The notes beneath the pieces are model-generated. The model was given only the letters and a program-made list of their open reading frames with translations. It was not told the DNA's origin and did not search any database. A stretch of 64,000 bases of DNA, from assembly GCA_032622095.1 (NCBI GenBank), contig CP136061.1, positions 261,674,077 to 261,738,076 of the forward strand. Reading direction: 5' to 3'. The stretch comes from Siphonodentalium dalli. Taxonomy: Eukaryota; Mollusca; Scaphopoda; Gadilida; Siphonodentaliidae. Shown here piece by piece: positions 50,208-60,179 of this stretch. Positions within the stretch are counted from its first letter, which is position 1. Each line of letters begins with the position of its first letter. The translations under genes were made by a program, and so were the position numbers.

Positions 50208-50245
50208 AGCGTCTCATATGCAACATGCCTTAGATTAATGTCATC
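50208..50245 (+). repeat. Single 29-bp satellite unit upstream of GPCR-B
   Basis: CCTCAGCGTCTCATATGCAA followed by CATGCCTTAGATTAATGTC matches the last units of the 9594-10692 array, including the CCTCAGCG insert. Confidence 0.75.
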
Positions 50246-50367
50246 TCCTCTAAGACCCATATGATGTCAAATATGGACACAAAAGTACTTTAGTAAAAAT
50301 ATAATTGCATGATGTTGTAACCCACACACCCGACACATCTATCCTTCCTGCAAAATGTGTATTACCC

Positions 50368-50478
50368 GTAAAAGAATACAGTATTCCGGATGCTATGGGG
50401 AAATTTTAGTTCGGATGCCGGACACTAGGGGAGGGTGTGGGTGCATCAGAACAAGCGACCAGCACTCCGCAAGTATTA
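50368..50478 (+). repeat. Dispersed repeat, copy 2
   Basis: Second copy of 48385-48500 (ATTCCGGATGCTATGG, CAGAACAAGCGACCAGCA). It lies in the 480 bp that separate the lone satellite unit from the conserved GPCR-B 5' region. A GATTCGAT-rich low-complexity stretch follows at 50670-50730. Confidence 0.6.
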
Positions 50479-50744
50479 CTTAGGAGATAAACATACCCTG
50501 TTGAGTTGTACATTCTGGAATTCGAGCATGAAAACATTCCAATCCCAGAATATATGCGTGTTGTGACTATATAGTGCACGTGGTTTGCCATTGTATTTGT
50601 GCATGCACATTCATGTAAATCATTCAAATTGCAATCTTAATGATGATCTATATAGGGCCCTGCGAATTATTTGATTCGATATTTCGATTAGATTCGGAAT
50701 CATTTGGCTGATTCGATTCGAGATTGAATTCGCAGGACTCACTC

Positions 50745-51092
50745 GACCATCTATACATGCATGTGTAAGTACAAATAATAGTGGCATGTTGTGTTATTTC
50801 GTTGCAGGCACGTTCACAGACGTCTGCCTGAGAATTCAACGCGCATGACATCACTACATGCCCACCAAACATCTGGAACACAAGCAGACGTCAAGGAGAA
50901 TGCAAGTCGCATGACATCACTACATGTCCATCAAACATCTGGAACAAAGGCAGGCTCTACTTAAGTCAATCAATCATCAGTGACGAAACATTGTATCATT
51001 CAAATGTGTGTTGTTAGATAATAGCCCCAATCCTATTAGCTAGAACACATCTCTCGGGAGTCTGAAGGAACATAAAATCTATACTGCGCACA
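50745..51092 (+). promoter_or_regulatory. Conserved 5' region of GPCR copy B
   Basis: Matches 10693-11046. The candidate acceptor TTATTTCGTTGCAG followed by G (about 50795-50809) and the 66-bp duplication (units from about 50830 and 50896) are kept. The copy diverges where repeats change. Confidence 0.45.
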
Positions 51093-52319
51093 ATGAACTC
51101 AACAAACTCAACTGATTCTGTGGACGATGCTGAAGGTGGTGCCTTGTATGTAGCAGTGTTTGTAGTTTGGCCCGTGATATGTGCTTGGATTGCCGTGGTT
51201 AACATTTTCGTTACAGTAATGACATTTGCCACCCAACAACTTCGCACGGACCCACACTGTGCTATAATATCTGGACTGAGCATCAGTGATGGCGGTGTTG
51301 GGCTCTTCGGGTTAGGGTTAGTCATGTCTGCCACCACAGGTGGTATCCGATCGGAGTTCGTGTGTGTAAGTGTATACCTTGGTGTATATGCAACGTACTT
51401 TGTATCATGTTTACAAATCTTACTTGTCTGTATTGAGCGTATACTCAGCATCAAATATCCGTTAGAGGTATATGTGCAGGGATGGTTCTCATTGCGGCGC
51501 AACATCGCTTACATTGTCCTCATCTGGGTCTTCGCGTTTGCCGTATTTTCAATTCCTTTCATTCTGTGGTATAAAACTGGAAAAACAGACATATGCGTAG
51601 TTCACGTAATGTTTGAACCAAGACTAGGACTTCATTATTTTGTGTCGGCCTGTGGGATACTAACCTACATTGCTACCATGATTGCATTCTCCATTCTAAT
51701 ATACGAGTTCAGAGGACTAAATCGACGCAGTGTGATCAACGAACAATATAAAACGAACACGGAAACCGGCTCTCAGGCGCGGAGCAGACGACCTGGTGTC
51801 AATGGTGGACAAATGGAATGCAGCATGACTGATTTAAACAAGAATCAAACGGCTGAAACAGAAACACCCGATAACGTCACAGTGAGCAACGTCACTGGGG
51901 AATTAAAGGTTACCCGAAGCAGACAAATGCCCCTCGAAACTGCTGGTCGGAGTAATGAATTAAAGAGAACACATAGCAAACGTAGGTCTAACAGCGAAGA
52001 GATGAGGGTACTTACCATCATCATTATCACACTATCATTTACGGTACCTGTTGGATCCTTGGCTGGCCTCATTCCTAGGGTAACACTGAGCAGAGAATGG
52101 GATAGTAGTTTGAGCGGTAGAAGACTTCGACTGTTACTGATCTATATCTCATTGGTCAACTCCGGCATTAACCCTCTGATTTATGCTTTCGGGATGCGAA
52201 AATTTCGTGTAGCCGTGAAGGATATGTACAGAAAACTGACTGCAAGATTTAAGTGCAAAACAACATCTGGTGGGGAAGGGAACAACAGAACTCCTCAAAC
52301 GAGTGAATCGAATCAATGA
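51093..52319 (+). CDS. Class A (rhodopsin-family) G-protein-coupled receptor, copy B
   Basis: A 408-residue intronless paralogue of the receptor at 11047, same strand, 40 kb away. D66, ERI 115-117, W145, P319, NPLIY 360-364, C91, C168 and C388 are all retained. The 45 or so substitutions concentrate in TM1-TM2, the third cytoplasmic loop and the segment before TM7 (331-347, where TMSNEWDQSMVGRRRRM becomes TLSREWDSSLSGRRLRL). TM3, TM5 and the C-tail are nearly unchanged. The absence of gaps or stops after this much divergence suggests purifying selection on both copies; the change before TM7 could alter ligand access. The ligand is unknown. Confidence 0.93.
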   Translation: MNSTNSTDSVDDAEGGALYVAVFVVWPVICAWIAVVNIFVTVMTFATQQLRTDPHCAIISGLSISDGGVGLFGLGLVMSATTGGIRSEFVCVSVYLGVYATYFVSCLQILLVCIERILSIKYPLEVYVQGWFSLRRNIAYIVLIWVFAFAVFSIPFILWYKTGKTDICVVHVMFEPRLGLHYFVSACGILTYIATMIAFSILIYEFRGLNRRSVINEQYKTNTETGSQARSRRPGVNGGQMECSMTDLNKNQTAETETPDNVTVSNVTGELKVTRSRQMPLETAGRSNELKRTHSKRRSNSEEMRVLTIIIITLSFTVPVGSLAGLIPRVTLSREWDSSLSGRRLRLLLIYISLVNSGINPLIYAFGMRKFRVAVKDMYRKLTARFKCKTTSGGEGNNRTPQTSESNQ

Positions 52320-54894
52320 TTCAGCAGAGAATATGTATGTCCTCTCCGGATTGGCTGATTGTTTTCGTGTGTCTTACATAGTTATCTATCGTGTGGAGTG
52401 GAGCTCAGCCAGTATTATAAACCTTCTGCACGTATAAATTACATGACGGTAATATTTTGAGTACTACACGTGTATAATCAACAATGCTACAAGACCAACT
52501 CTTCTTGGTCCACAAAAGCCGAAAAGTTTGTGTTCATATGCTTAATATGGCACAGGTTAGCGACTTGCAACTGAGGAAGATCCTATTGGCTGTATTTATC
52601 TTTTGACTTTTCAAAACTTTACCTCTTTGGTCTTAAAGTTTTACCTTTTTCCTTAAATTACAAATTCTTAGGTGTCTTTGATTTTAATTATTCTCTTTCG
52701 ACCTGTAATTGCATTAATTACTTTTTAAAAATATTTTTGCCGCTCCGGGACCTTGCTCTCCGACTCAAAATTTTGCCAAGAACACGAGGAACACAGTATC
52801 TGCATGTGATTGGGACCCTGACCCTAATATATCCCCTTTCTTTCATATACTTTGCAGACACTCTCCTCTTGTTCTTGACATCCATTACATTTTTGCTCCG
52901 CCAATATTATGTGGGTAATGACGAATATGTTTAAGCCGTTTTCTTTCTTACTAAAACCTCTGTTGACTAACAAAAAGGCCTTTTGGTCAACCTGCCAGTG
53001 CGTTACTCTGACTTGGTTTCTGTCATACTGGTGTGCTAGGGTTGGTGTTGCTTATCCTGGAACTCGTGTTACCTGGTCTGACACCCACCTGTATTGGTTA
53101 CACATAAAAACAAAAGCTTGGGCTATCGGTTGTGATGATGCTGTGTTGGACTGAGTCCCGGCCGTTGCTCATCTAAATTGACGATCATTCAATAGACATA
53201 CTACATGTAAACGTGGAGCCCGGGAATTCAATTAAACCCCTGATTGTGATTGATCACGTGACATGTTCGCGATTAATCTTTCTTCAAAACGGTATATCAT
53301 CTACCGTGATAGAAAAAGATATAGTGATGATACGATCGTTTCATCGCTATTACCTTCACTGGTTTCAGTTGTTTCTGTTGGTCCACTCTTGTCGGTACTG
53401 GAAGTACTTGTAGTATCATATTGGCATTCTCGTATTCCTTCATTATTAAGTTGATTAATAGTAGCACTAAAATGAAAAATATATATAGATTTGTGATTCA
53501 GCATATAACTTTAGACTGTAATTATATTAGGAAACCAAGATGAAGATTATTCATTAAATAAATAGCGTTTATTATATGTCACATTGTTCCTGGTGCGATA
53601 AACAGGAAATTTTTTCACATTTATTTTATCTAGTAGGCCTACTAGTTCAGTTATTGAAATTGATAACAAGAATTTTTTGTTTAATGTATTGTTTACATGC
53701 ATTTTCCGATAGCGTGAAAAATCGAAATTCTCTGGAAAACTAGGCTTTGTTTTCTTCTGATATATGCATGCTTGAGAATGGCCGCCTTCTATGTTTATGT
53801 ACGCAAAGTGTTTATTTGACCTAATCCGAAGACATGCAAACAATATAACTCCCGCCGACCGTTAAAGAAGAGCAGCGGAGTGGGACTCTGTCTAAAAACA
53901 ACATCATCCCAACCGATATCCGTAGATGTTGTGGACCGAGAAGACTTGGTCTACGCATAAATATATAATACACCCATGTCACCCATAGTAGCCGAGAATA
54001 CAAAATTTTCACCACGAGTGGAATTGTGGTTTTAACCACGAGCCTGTTGGCGAGTGGTTAAAACCACAATACCACGAGTGGTGAATTTTTTTTAATTCCG
54101 GCTATTATGCGTGTATTTTATTTATATTATTGTCCCCCGACGTTCTGAAAGAAAAGGGGGACTATAGAAACGGGCTCCGTCCGTCCGTCCGTTCGTACAG
54201 ATTTCATCCCAGATATTTGAAAGTTCAGATTATTGTCGCCCATATATTGAAGATGTGCAACGTGTATATAGATTACGGAAAAATTATTTGTTTACGGAGT
54301 TATTAACCCTTTTCGACTTAAAAAAATTCACATTTTTTCGAATTTCTTTAACAAAGCGGCATCGACTTGTCACGTTGTCGGGGGACACTGTGGATGGCTG
54401 ATCTCTTATTATTTTTGATTTTTTCCGCGAATTCAACTACTCCGCTGCTTATACTTTGAATCTGTATCCACACCGAGAGACACAAACGCGGTGCTATGAG
54501 GAATGTATGTCATGCGTAGTGATGCATACATTTACGTCAAGACGGCAGCCTGTTTCTGAGAGATCAGTCACTTGGAATTACCATTCACGTGTTTCCTATT
54601 GTTCATATAACACTAGCAAGCTGCAATGCTACATTTGATTGAAATGCAGGCAATTTTCCTCTTATCTAATCTATATCATGACAACTTCCAATTTTAAATG
54701 AATGTGACATTGGAACTATTTTGCTTACTACGATGTAGTTCTACTGTGGGTATAACCGTTTAACACATGAAATTATGCTTGAACATTTACACCCACAGTA
54801 GAAATTTATACCCCCAGTAGGAAACTCTTTACTCACAGTAGATGCAGGGGGTGGGTCTGCAACAAAATTCCGCACACAGGGCTGAAAATAAAAA
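52320..54894 (+). repeat. Duplicated non-coding segment of block B
   Basis: Collinear with the GPCR-A 3' region, with differences. The region to about 52465 matches A directly after the gene; about 52480-52960 is rearranged; 52960-54895 matches 13681-15040. Relative to A, about 340 bp is inserted at 53341-53680 and 257 bp at 54131-54387. No gene is supported. Confidence 0.65.
54131..54387 (+). mobile_element. TGTCCCCCGAC-ended insertion in block B
   Basis: Left TGTCCCCCGACGTT, right ACGTTGTCGGGGGACA, with a CCGTCCGTCCGTCCGTTCGT tract near the left. Block A has the site without it (about 14545). Only short inverted ends; no coding sequence. Confidence 0.6.
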
Positions 54895-55305
54895 TATATA
54901 AGAGAATGTATCAGCCTAACAATTTTTTACAAATTTTTCTTACATTTTTTAATAAATTTTATCATTTTTTCGTACTTCTTTTACAATTGTTATAATTTTT
55001 TCTTAAAATTTATAACAATTTTTATAATTTTTACTTATATTCTTAAACAATTTTATTTATTTTTTTCTTCCATTCTTTAACAATTTTTATCATTTGCTTA
55101 ATTTGTTCTTACATTTTTTAACAATTTTATCATTTTTTATAATTATATCTTATATTCTGTAACAATTTTTTATCATTTTTTGTCATTTGTTCTTACATTC
55201 TTTAACAATTATAAAAAATGATATAAAATTTGTTAGGCCAATGCATTCTCTTATATATGCGAGGCGACCTATGGTCGACTCCCATATATAAGATAATGCA
55301 TTGGC
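54895..55305 (+). mobile_element. AT-rich hairpin-ended short element, block B copy
   Basis: Counterpart of 15041-15468: left half-hairpin ATATATAAGAGAATGTATCA, an interior of TTTTTCTTACATTTTTTAA-type units, and a right full hairpin at 55237-55305 followed by CACAGGG. Confidence 0.7.
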
Positions 55306-55355
55306 ACAGGGTTTTTGGCAAAAATTCAGCAAGCTCCGGTCGTGAAAGGGTTAAC

Positions 55356-56165
55356 TTTCTTTGTCCACTAGCTCGGATCGAATCGAATATAGTGTACTTT
55401 GTTAATACATTTATTTGTCCATTAGCTCGGCTCGAATCGAATTTGATGCACTTGGTTAATACATTTCTTTGTCCACTAGCTCGGATCGAATCGAATTTAG
55501 TGCACTTTGTTAATACATTTATTTGTCCACTAGCTCGGATCGAATCGAATTTAGTGCACTTTGTTAATACATTTATTTGTCCACTAGCTCGGATCGAATC
55601 GAATTTAGTGCACTTTGTTAATACATTTATTTGTCCACTAGCTCGGATCGAATCGAATTTAATGTACTTTGTTAATACATTTATTTGTCCACTAGCTCGG
55701 ATCGAATCGAATATAGTGTACTTTGTTAATACATTTATTTGTCCATTAGCTCGGCTCGAATCGAATTTGATGCACTTGGTTAATACATTTCTTTGTCCAC
55801 TAGCTCGGATCGAATCGAATTTAGTGCACTTTGTTAATACATTTATTTGTCCACTAGCTCGGATCGAATCGAATTTAGTGCACTTTGTTAATACATTTAT
55901 TTGTCCACTAGCTCGGATCGAATCGAATTTAGTGCACTTTGTTAATACATTTATTTGTCCACTAGCTCGGATCGAATCGAATTTAATGTACTTTGTTAAT
56001 ACATTTATTTGTCCACTAGCTCGGATCGAATCGAATATAGTGTACTTTGTTAATACATTTATTTGTCCATTAGCTCGGCTCGAATCGAATTTGATGCACT
56101 TGGTTAATACATTTCTTTGTCCACTAGCTCGGATCGAATCGAATATAGTGCACTTTGTTAATATA
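55356..56165 (+). repeat. 54-bp satellite, 15 units, with a 6-unit higher-order pattern
   Basis: Fifteen 54-bp units (core CCACTAGCTCGGATCGAATC). Unit variants follow A-B-C-D-D-E, A-B-C-D-D-E, A-B-C', a 324-bp higher-order period. Because 54 is divisible by three and the unit lacks stops, frames of about 355 codons are open on both strands (55230-56300 and 55202-56266). I do not regard either as a gene. Confidence 0.95.
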
Positions 56166-56355
56166 TTTCTTATAGAATTGCTACCCATTAGAAAATCGGA
56201 CGAACCCGCCCTGAAAAACATAGTGCCCTCGTCGCCCATGGTTCGACGGGTCCCTGGCTCGGGCAACTTCCGAACTTCGGGGGGGGGGTCATTCAGTTAA
56301 TGAACCCCGAGTGGCCCGAGCCGACGAGCCCTGTAAGTCAGGCGACGCGAGGACA

Positions 56356-56743
56356 CTAAGGCTACGTTCATACGCTGGTAAGTATGCACGGTATGTTTTT
56401 TCGGGCATTTCGTCATAGAAAACCACATGGTGCCAGATAATGAACGGAACCCGTGCACATAACATGCATCTTTATCAAAGCGAAAGACATGAGAAGTAAT
56501 ATTTATCTAACTCCACTTGCAACAATGATATTGGAATTTGCCTTCAAATACCTGTATGATTTATTATTGCGAGACAATTACATGATATTTATAGGTAGAA
56601 TCGTTATTAATATAGCGATTTTACTTCGCACGTGCACAGATCCACTTGTTTCCGTTCATATTACGGCACCATATCGTTTTCTACGACAAAATGCCTGCAA
56701 ACCATATATACCGTGCAACTTGCCAGTGTATGAACTATCCTAA
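56356..56743 (-). mobile_element. Short TIR element, GGGTACGTTCATAC family, copy 2
   Basis: Ends CTAAGGCTACGTTCATACGC and GTGTATGAACTATCCTA; inner CACGGTATG and CATATATACCGTGCAACTTG. The core (GGAATTTGCCTTCAAATACC to CATGATATTTATAGG) is reversed relative to 33052-33467. It follows the 54-bp array by about 190 bp. Confidence 0.75.
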
Positions 56744-56834
56744 AAAGCATTCGACAAAAGCATGATCGGCCAATAATAGATTATTTCACATTAAACTTCA
56801 GGTCCGTATATTTCAGTGACATCCGCAGTGAAAT

Positions 56835-57140
56835 ACTCCCATGGCATGTCTGCATATGACGCAATAGTCCCATGGCATGTCCGCATATGACGTAATAGTC
56901 CCATTGCATGTCCGCATATGACGTAATACTCCATTGGCATGTCCGCATATGACGTAATAGTCCCATGGCATGTCCGCATATGACGTAATACTCCCTTGGT
57001 ATGTCCGCATATGACGTAATAGTCCCATGCCATGTCCGCATATGACGTAATACTCCCGTGGTATGTCCGCATATGACGTAATAGTCCCATGGCATGTCCG
57101 CATATGACGTAATAGTCCCACGGCATGTCCGCATATGACG
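56835..57140 (+). repeat. 31-bp satellite with TGACGTAA in each unit
   Basis: About ten units, CCCATGGCATGTCCGCATAT followed by GACGTAATAGT. Each holds CATATGACGTAAT, a CRE/ATF-type half site. Three overlapping minus-strand frames of 117-165 codons arise because 31 is not divisible by three; they are repeat artefacts. Confidence 0.95.
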
Positions 57141-57272
57141 TTGTTAGTCTGAAGTGGGACTGATACGTCGGCGTTGTGTTCACTTTCAACTAAAGTGACG
57201 GTGAATGAATATGATTGTGTCAAACTTGTTTGCACAGTCGTTGGCAATTTTGAACGAATAGACAGTGTATAC

Positions 57273-57382
57273 AAACACTTCGCGTATAGGAGATCCCATG
57301 TAAGGTTCATTTAGTGTGTTGATTCGTAAACACTTCATTTATAGGGGATCCCATGTAAGGTTCGTTTAGTGTGTTGATTCGT
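57273..57382 (+). repeat. 55-bp tandem duplication
   Basis: Two near-identical units starting AAACACTTC at 57273 and 57328, sharing GATCCCATGTAAGGTTC and TTTAGTGTGTTGATTCGT. Confidence 0.85.
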
Positions 57383-57554
57383 AATTCTGATGTGACCAAC
57401 GACTTTTTCATGTGTCAAGTTGTGTTACGAGTCTGTGTGGTCACGTGGTATACATATATTAGGACGATGCTTGCACTGCGATAGTTCGATCACATATTCT
57501 CGACATACAGTCCCCCCCTAAAAAATAGCGTTTTAATTGAAGTTAACGGTATGT

Positions 57555-57730
57555 TAGTCCGAGGGTTAGATTACAGGCCGGGGTACGGTGAGCTAGTCCG
57601 AGCCACTCCGATGGTTCTATAGTCCGAGGGTTCAATGGTCCGAGGGTTTAATAGTCCGATCGTTCGATACTCCGAGGGTTCAATGGTCTGATGTTTCAAT
57701 AATCCGAGGGTTTAATATTCCGAGGGTCCA
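57555..57730 (+). repeat. Degenerate ~19-bp repeat (AGTCCGAGGGTTCAAT)
   Basis: About eight loose copies of a TAGTCCGAGGGTTCAAT phrase. Low-complexity; no coding sequence. Confidence 0.75.
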
Positions 57731-58388
57731 TTTTCTACGCACAGAGGAGTGATGGATGATGACAAATAGTGAATGATATTTTAATTTTTTTAAAGGCAAT
57801 TTTTATTCCGAAGCTACCATGCTTAGAAGCTGTGTCCCTTTCTCAAGAAAAATTATATAACTATCCATAATAAAAGATTCCTACCCCTGTGTTCTATACC
57901 AGTACCATTTATTTTGCTCCAAGTATGTGAAAATGTTAAAATACAACACTTGATAATTCTTGACCCAATCTTTGTGTAATGATTCACGATGAAGAATGCA
58001 TTTTACAGTATCAATATCGTCAGTAGCCATGTCTGACATGATAGATTAGAGTTTTGTTATGGAGTGAATGAATTATCTGACTTTTAAGATTTGATTAACG
58101 GAATATTTGACCAACAATGAATGAGTGTGAATCATTTAGGGTCATCCCAATAACAATCAACAGAAAACAGATTTACCCCCAGCTGGTAGTGAGCCCAGGC
58201 TGTTATTATACCATTGGTTCTCCATCCCACTTCTGACGCCAACCTTGTTATAAGATAATACACGTATTATAAAAGAACCAAGCGTGTAGGAGCCTCATGT
58301 CAGTTCACCATACCACGTACCGTTATATAGTATACAGTAGGAAAATAAATATGTATGCATGACATTCCAAGCTTTAGATACCATTTTC

Positions 58389-58433
<45 letters not shown>

Positions 58434-58672
58434 AATGATAATGGGCTATAAATATGCAATGGGTTACCGACTGTCGGTTCGAATCAATATATTATATACC
58501 CCACTTCAGCCAATAAGATACCGTAACAAGTATGAATGTATACATAAGATTGCAAAGGGATATACTACGCAGATTATATTTGGGGATGGTTGGTTTTATG
58601 ATTGTTTTTATTATCGAAGTCGAATCTACATGTGGGCCCATAGATGGACAAACCTTTAGTACGAAGGATGAC
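57731..58672. other. No gene; (TA)n microsatellite
   Basis: AT-rich spacer with a TA dinucleotide run at about 58396-58431. The frame at 58435-58659 shows no domain. Confidence 0.45.
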
Positions 58673-58825
58673 TCATGCTGCTCAATATTAACAATGTCAT
58701 GCTGCTAGGACCACTATATCGTCAATATTAACAATGTCATGCTGCTAGGACCACTATATCGTCAATATTAACAATGTCATGCTGCTAGGACCACTATATC
58801 GTCAATATTAACAATGTCATGCTGC
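58673..58825 (+). repeat. 40-bp tandem repeat, 3+ units
   Basis: Unit TCATGCTGCTAGGACCACTA followed by TATCGTCAATATTAACAATG, starting at 58697, 58737 and 58777, with partial units on both sides. The units are essentially identical, so the expansion is recent. Confidence 0.95.
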
Positions 58826-58869
58826 GACGAATCAATTGACCATAATTAAACGAGATAAAATTTCCTAAA

Positions 58870-58960
58870 GGTGGTCTATTGACTGGAAACATGCTGTGGT
58901 CACGTGACTTTTCTACAGGTGGTCTATTGACTGGAAACTTGCTGTGGTCACGTGACCTTT
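58870..58960 (+). promoter_or_regulatory. 48-bp duplication carrying two GTCACGTGAC palindromes
   Basis: Two 48-bp units with GGTGGTCTATTGACTGGAAA and GCTGTGGTCACGTGAC. GTCACGTGAC falls at 58899-58908 and 58947-58956, an extended E-box of the kind bound by USF/MITF/TFE bHLH-zip factors. They lie 150-200 bp before the lectin gene start; a role in its promoter is an inference. Confidence 0.5.
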
Positions 58961-59104
58961 ATCGTGATATAATCCATACATGGTTCACACATGTATGCAG
59001 AAAGATAATTGTCGCAATGGGGAAGATATCATGTGTTATCTGCGAAAAATATTCAAGTCACGAATAAAACAAATAGGTGATCGCGACATCTTGAGAAAAT
59101 ACAT

Positions 59105-59842
59105 GTGGACATTGAGAGCATAATGGTTATTACACGTAAAGCTACGGCAGTTCTATTAGCTCTCTGTTTGGTTCATGTGGAGGCTGTGATTAACACTGTG
59201 TTGGTAGCGAAAACAGAGAACTACATTCGATGCCGGAAACTGTGCACATATACTAACGCATGCGTGAGGGTGGAATTTAAATATAAAACTTGTTTACTCA
59301 TATCAGATCCATCAAGTTCTCGGGGTGAACAAGTTACCAAGTCACGTGTACCAGGAAAGGTCTGCACAAATGATGTTTGCGATAAAGATTCATTGTGTGC
59401 TCCGACTGGTGATTTTGGACTGGAATACACCTGCCACGCACTTCGAAGTGTTCTTGTTCTTGGGACGAAAGAAATTTACTTCGGAAGAGAGGAAATGGGG
59501 TTTGACAAAGCGCAAGAAGCCTGTCAACAAAACGGAGGGCAATTATTTGTTGTGGAAAACGGGGATGAGTGGCTTGCTATTGTAGATTTTATCGGTAAAC
59601 ACCCCGAGTTGGAGCCAACGTACGGCTACTTTATCAATGGAAACGATAGAAGTTCCGAAGGTGTTTTCGTCACATCGACAGGGACGGCCATGCCCTTCCC
59701 AAAGTGGTACCCAAATGAACCAAGTGATGACGGAGACTGTGTCGAACTGTTCAAACTGATGAGTTATATGATGAATGACGTTAATCCTTTAGCTGCGGGA
59801 AGAAGATATATCTGCAAATTGCCACTATTCGAAAATTCTTAG
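59105..59842 (+). CDS. Secreted PAN / EGF-like / C-type lectin protein
   Basis: Up to 245 residues. The second Met (residue 7, base 59123) gives a clean signal peptide, VITRKATAVLLALCLVHVEA, so translation probably starts there. Residues 30-66 resemble a PAN/apple core (C43, C47, C53, C63). Residues 87-110 have four Cys as in a short EGF-like segment. The C-type lectin domain spans about 118-240, with FDKAQEAC and an EWLAIVDFI helix, GYFINGND, then WYPNEPSDDGDCVEL and RRYIC. The sugar-specificity triplet is EPS (205-207) instead of EPN or QPD; WND is MND (223-225). The Cys that usually pairs with C212 is missing, so only C140-C237 would form. Sugar binding is uncertain. Upstream exons cannot be excluded. 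A damaged copy of its 3' half follows at 60180. Confidence 0.85.
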   Translation: MDIESIMVITRKATAVLLALCLVHVEAVINTVLVAKTENYIRCRKLCTYTNACVRVEFKYKTCLLISDPSSSRGEQVTKSRVPGKVCTNDVCDKDSLCAPTGDFGLEYTCHALRSVLVLGTKEIYFGREEMGFDKAQEACQQNGGQLFVVENGDEWLAIVDFIGKHPELEPTYGYFINGNDRSSEGVFVTSTGTAMPFPKWYPNEPSDDGDCVELFKLMSYMMNDVNPLAAGRRYICKLPLFENS

Positions 59843-60179
59843 GTAGCTGAATATGATGAGGTGATATTCAAGGCACGACAACGGTCTCTTTTGGGTTTGT
59901 TTGTTTGTTTGTTTGTTTGTTTGGTTTTTTTTTGCTAGACGGAGTTCCGCTTCAAAAATAGCGTAACATTTGAAACTACCTACGAAAATGTATTTGGCAT
60001 GAACTGATATTAAAATGGTGATGAGTTATGACAAATGTAATTACACATGGGTCTTTTTTGTAATATTGTATCAAACAACACGTGACTATATCCAGGCAAC
60101 AATTATACTTAACACGTGGTTATACGGACTATGGTTGTTATTTTTTTATTTATACGTCTTTTTGGTACAATTTGCTATA
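59843..60179. other. Spacer between lectin gene and its partial copy
   Basis: Contains a (TTTG)n tract at about 59893-59920. No other feature. Confidence 0.5.

Noticed and set aside
55202-56300. Two frames of about 355 codons on opposite strands
   Set aside because: They are produced by the 54-bp satellite (54 is a multiple of 3, and the unit has no stops); there are no domains and both strands are open in the same place.
56781-57310. Three overlapping minus-strand frames of 117-165 codons
   Set aside because: Products of the 31-bp satellite read in all three frames.
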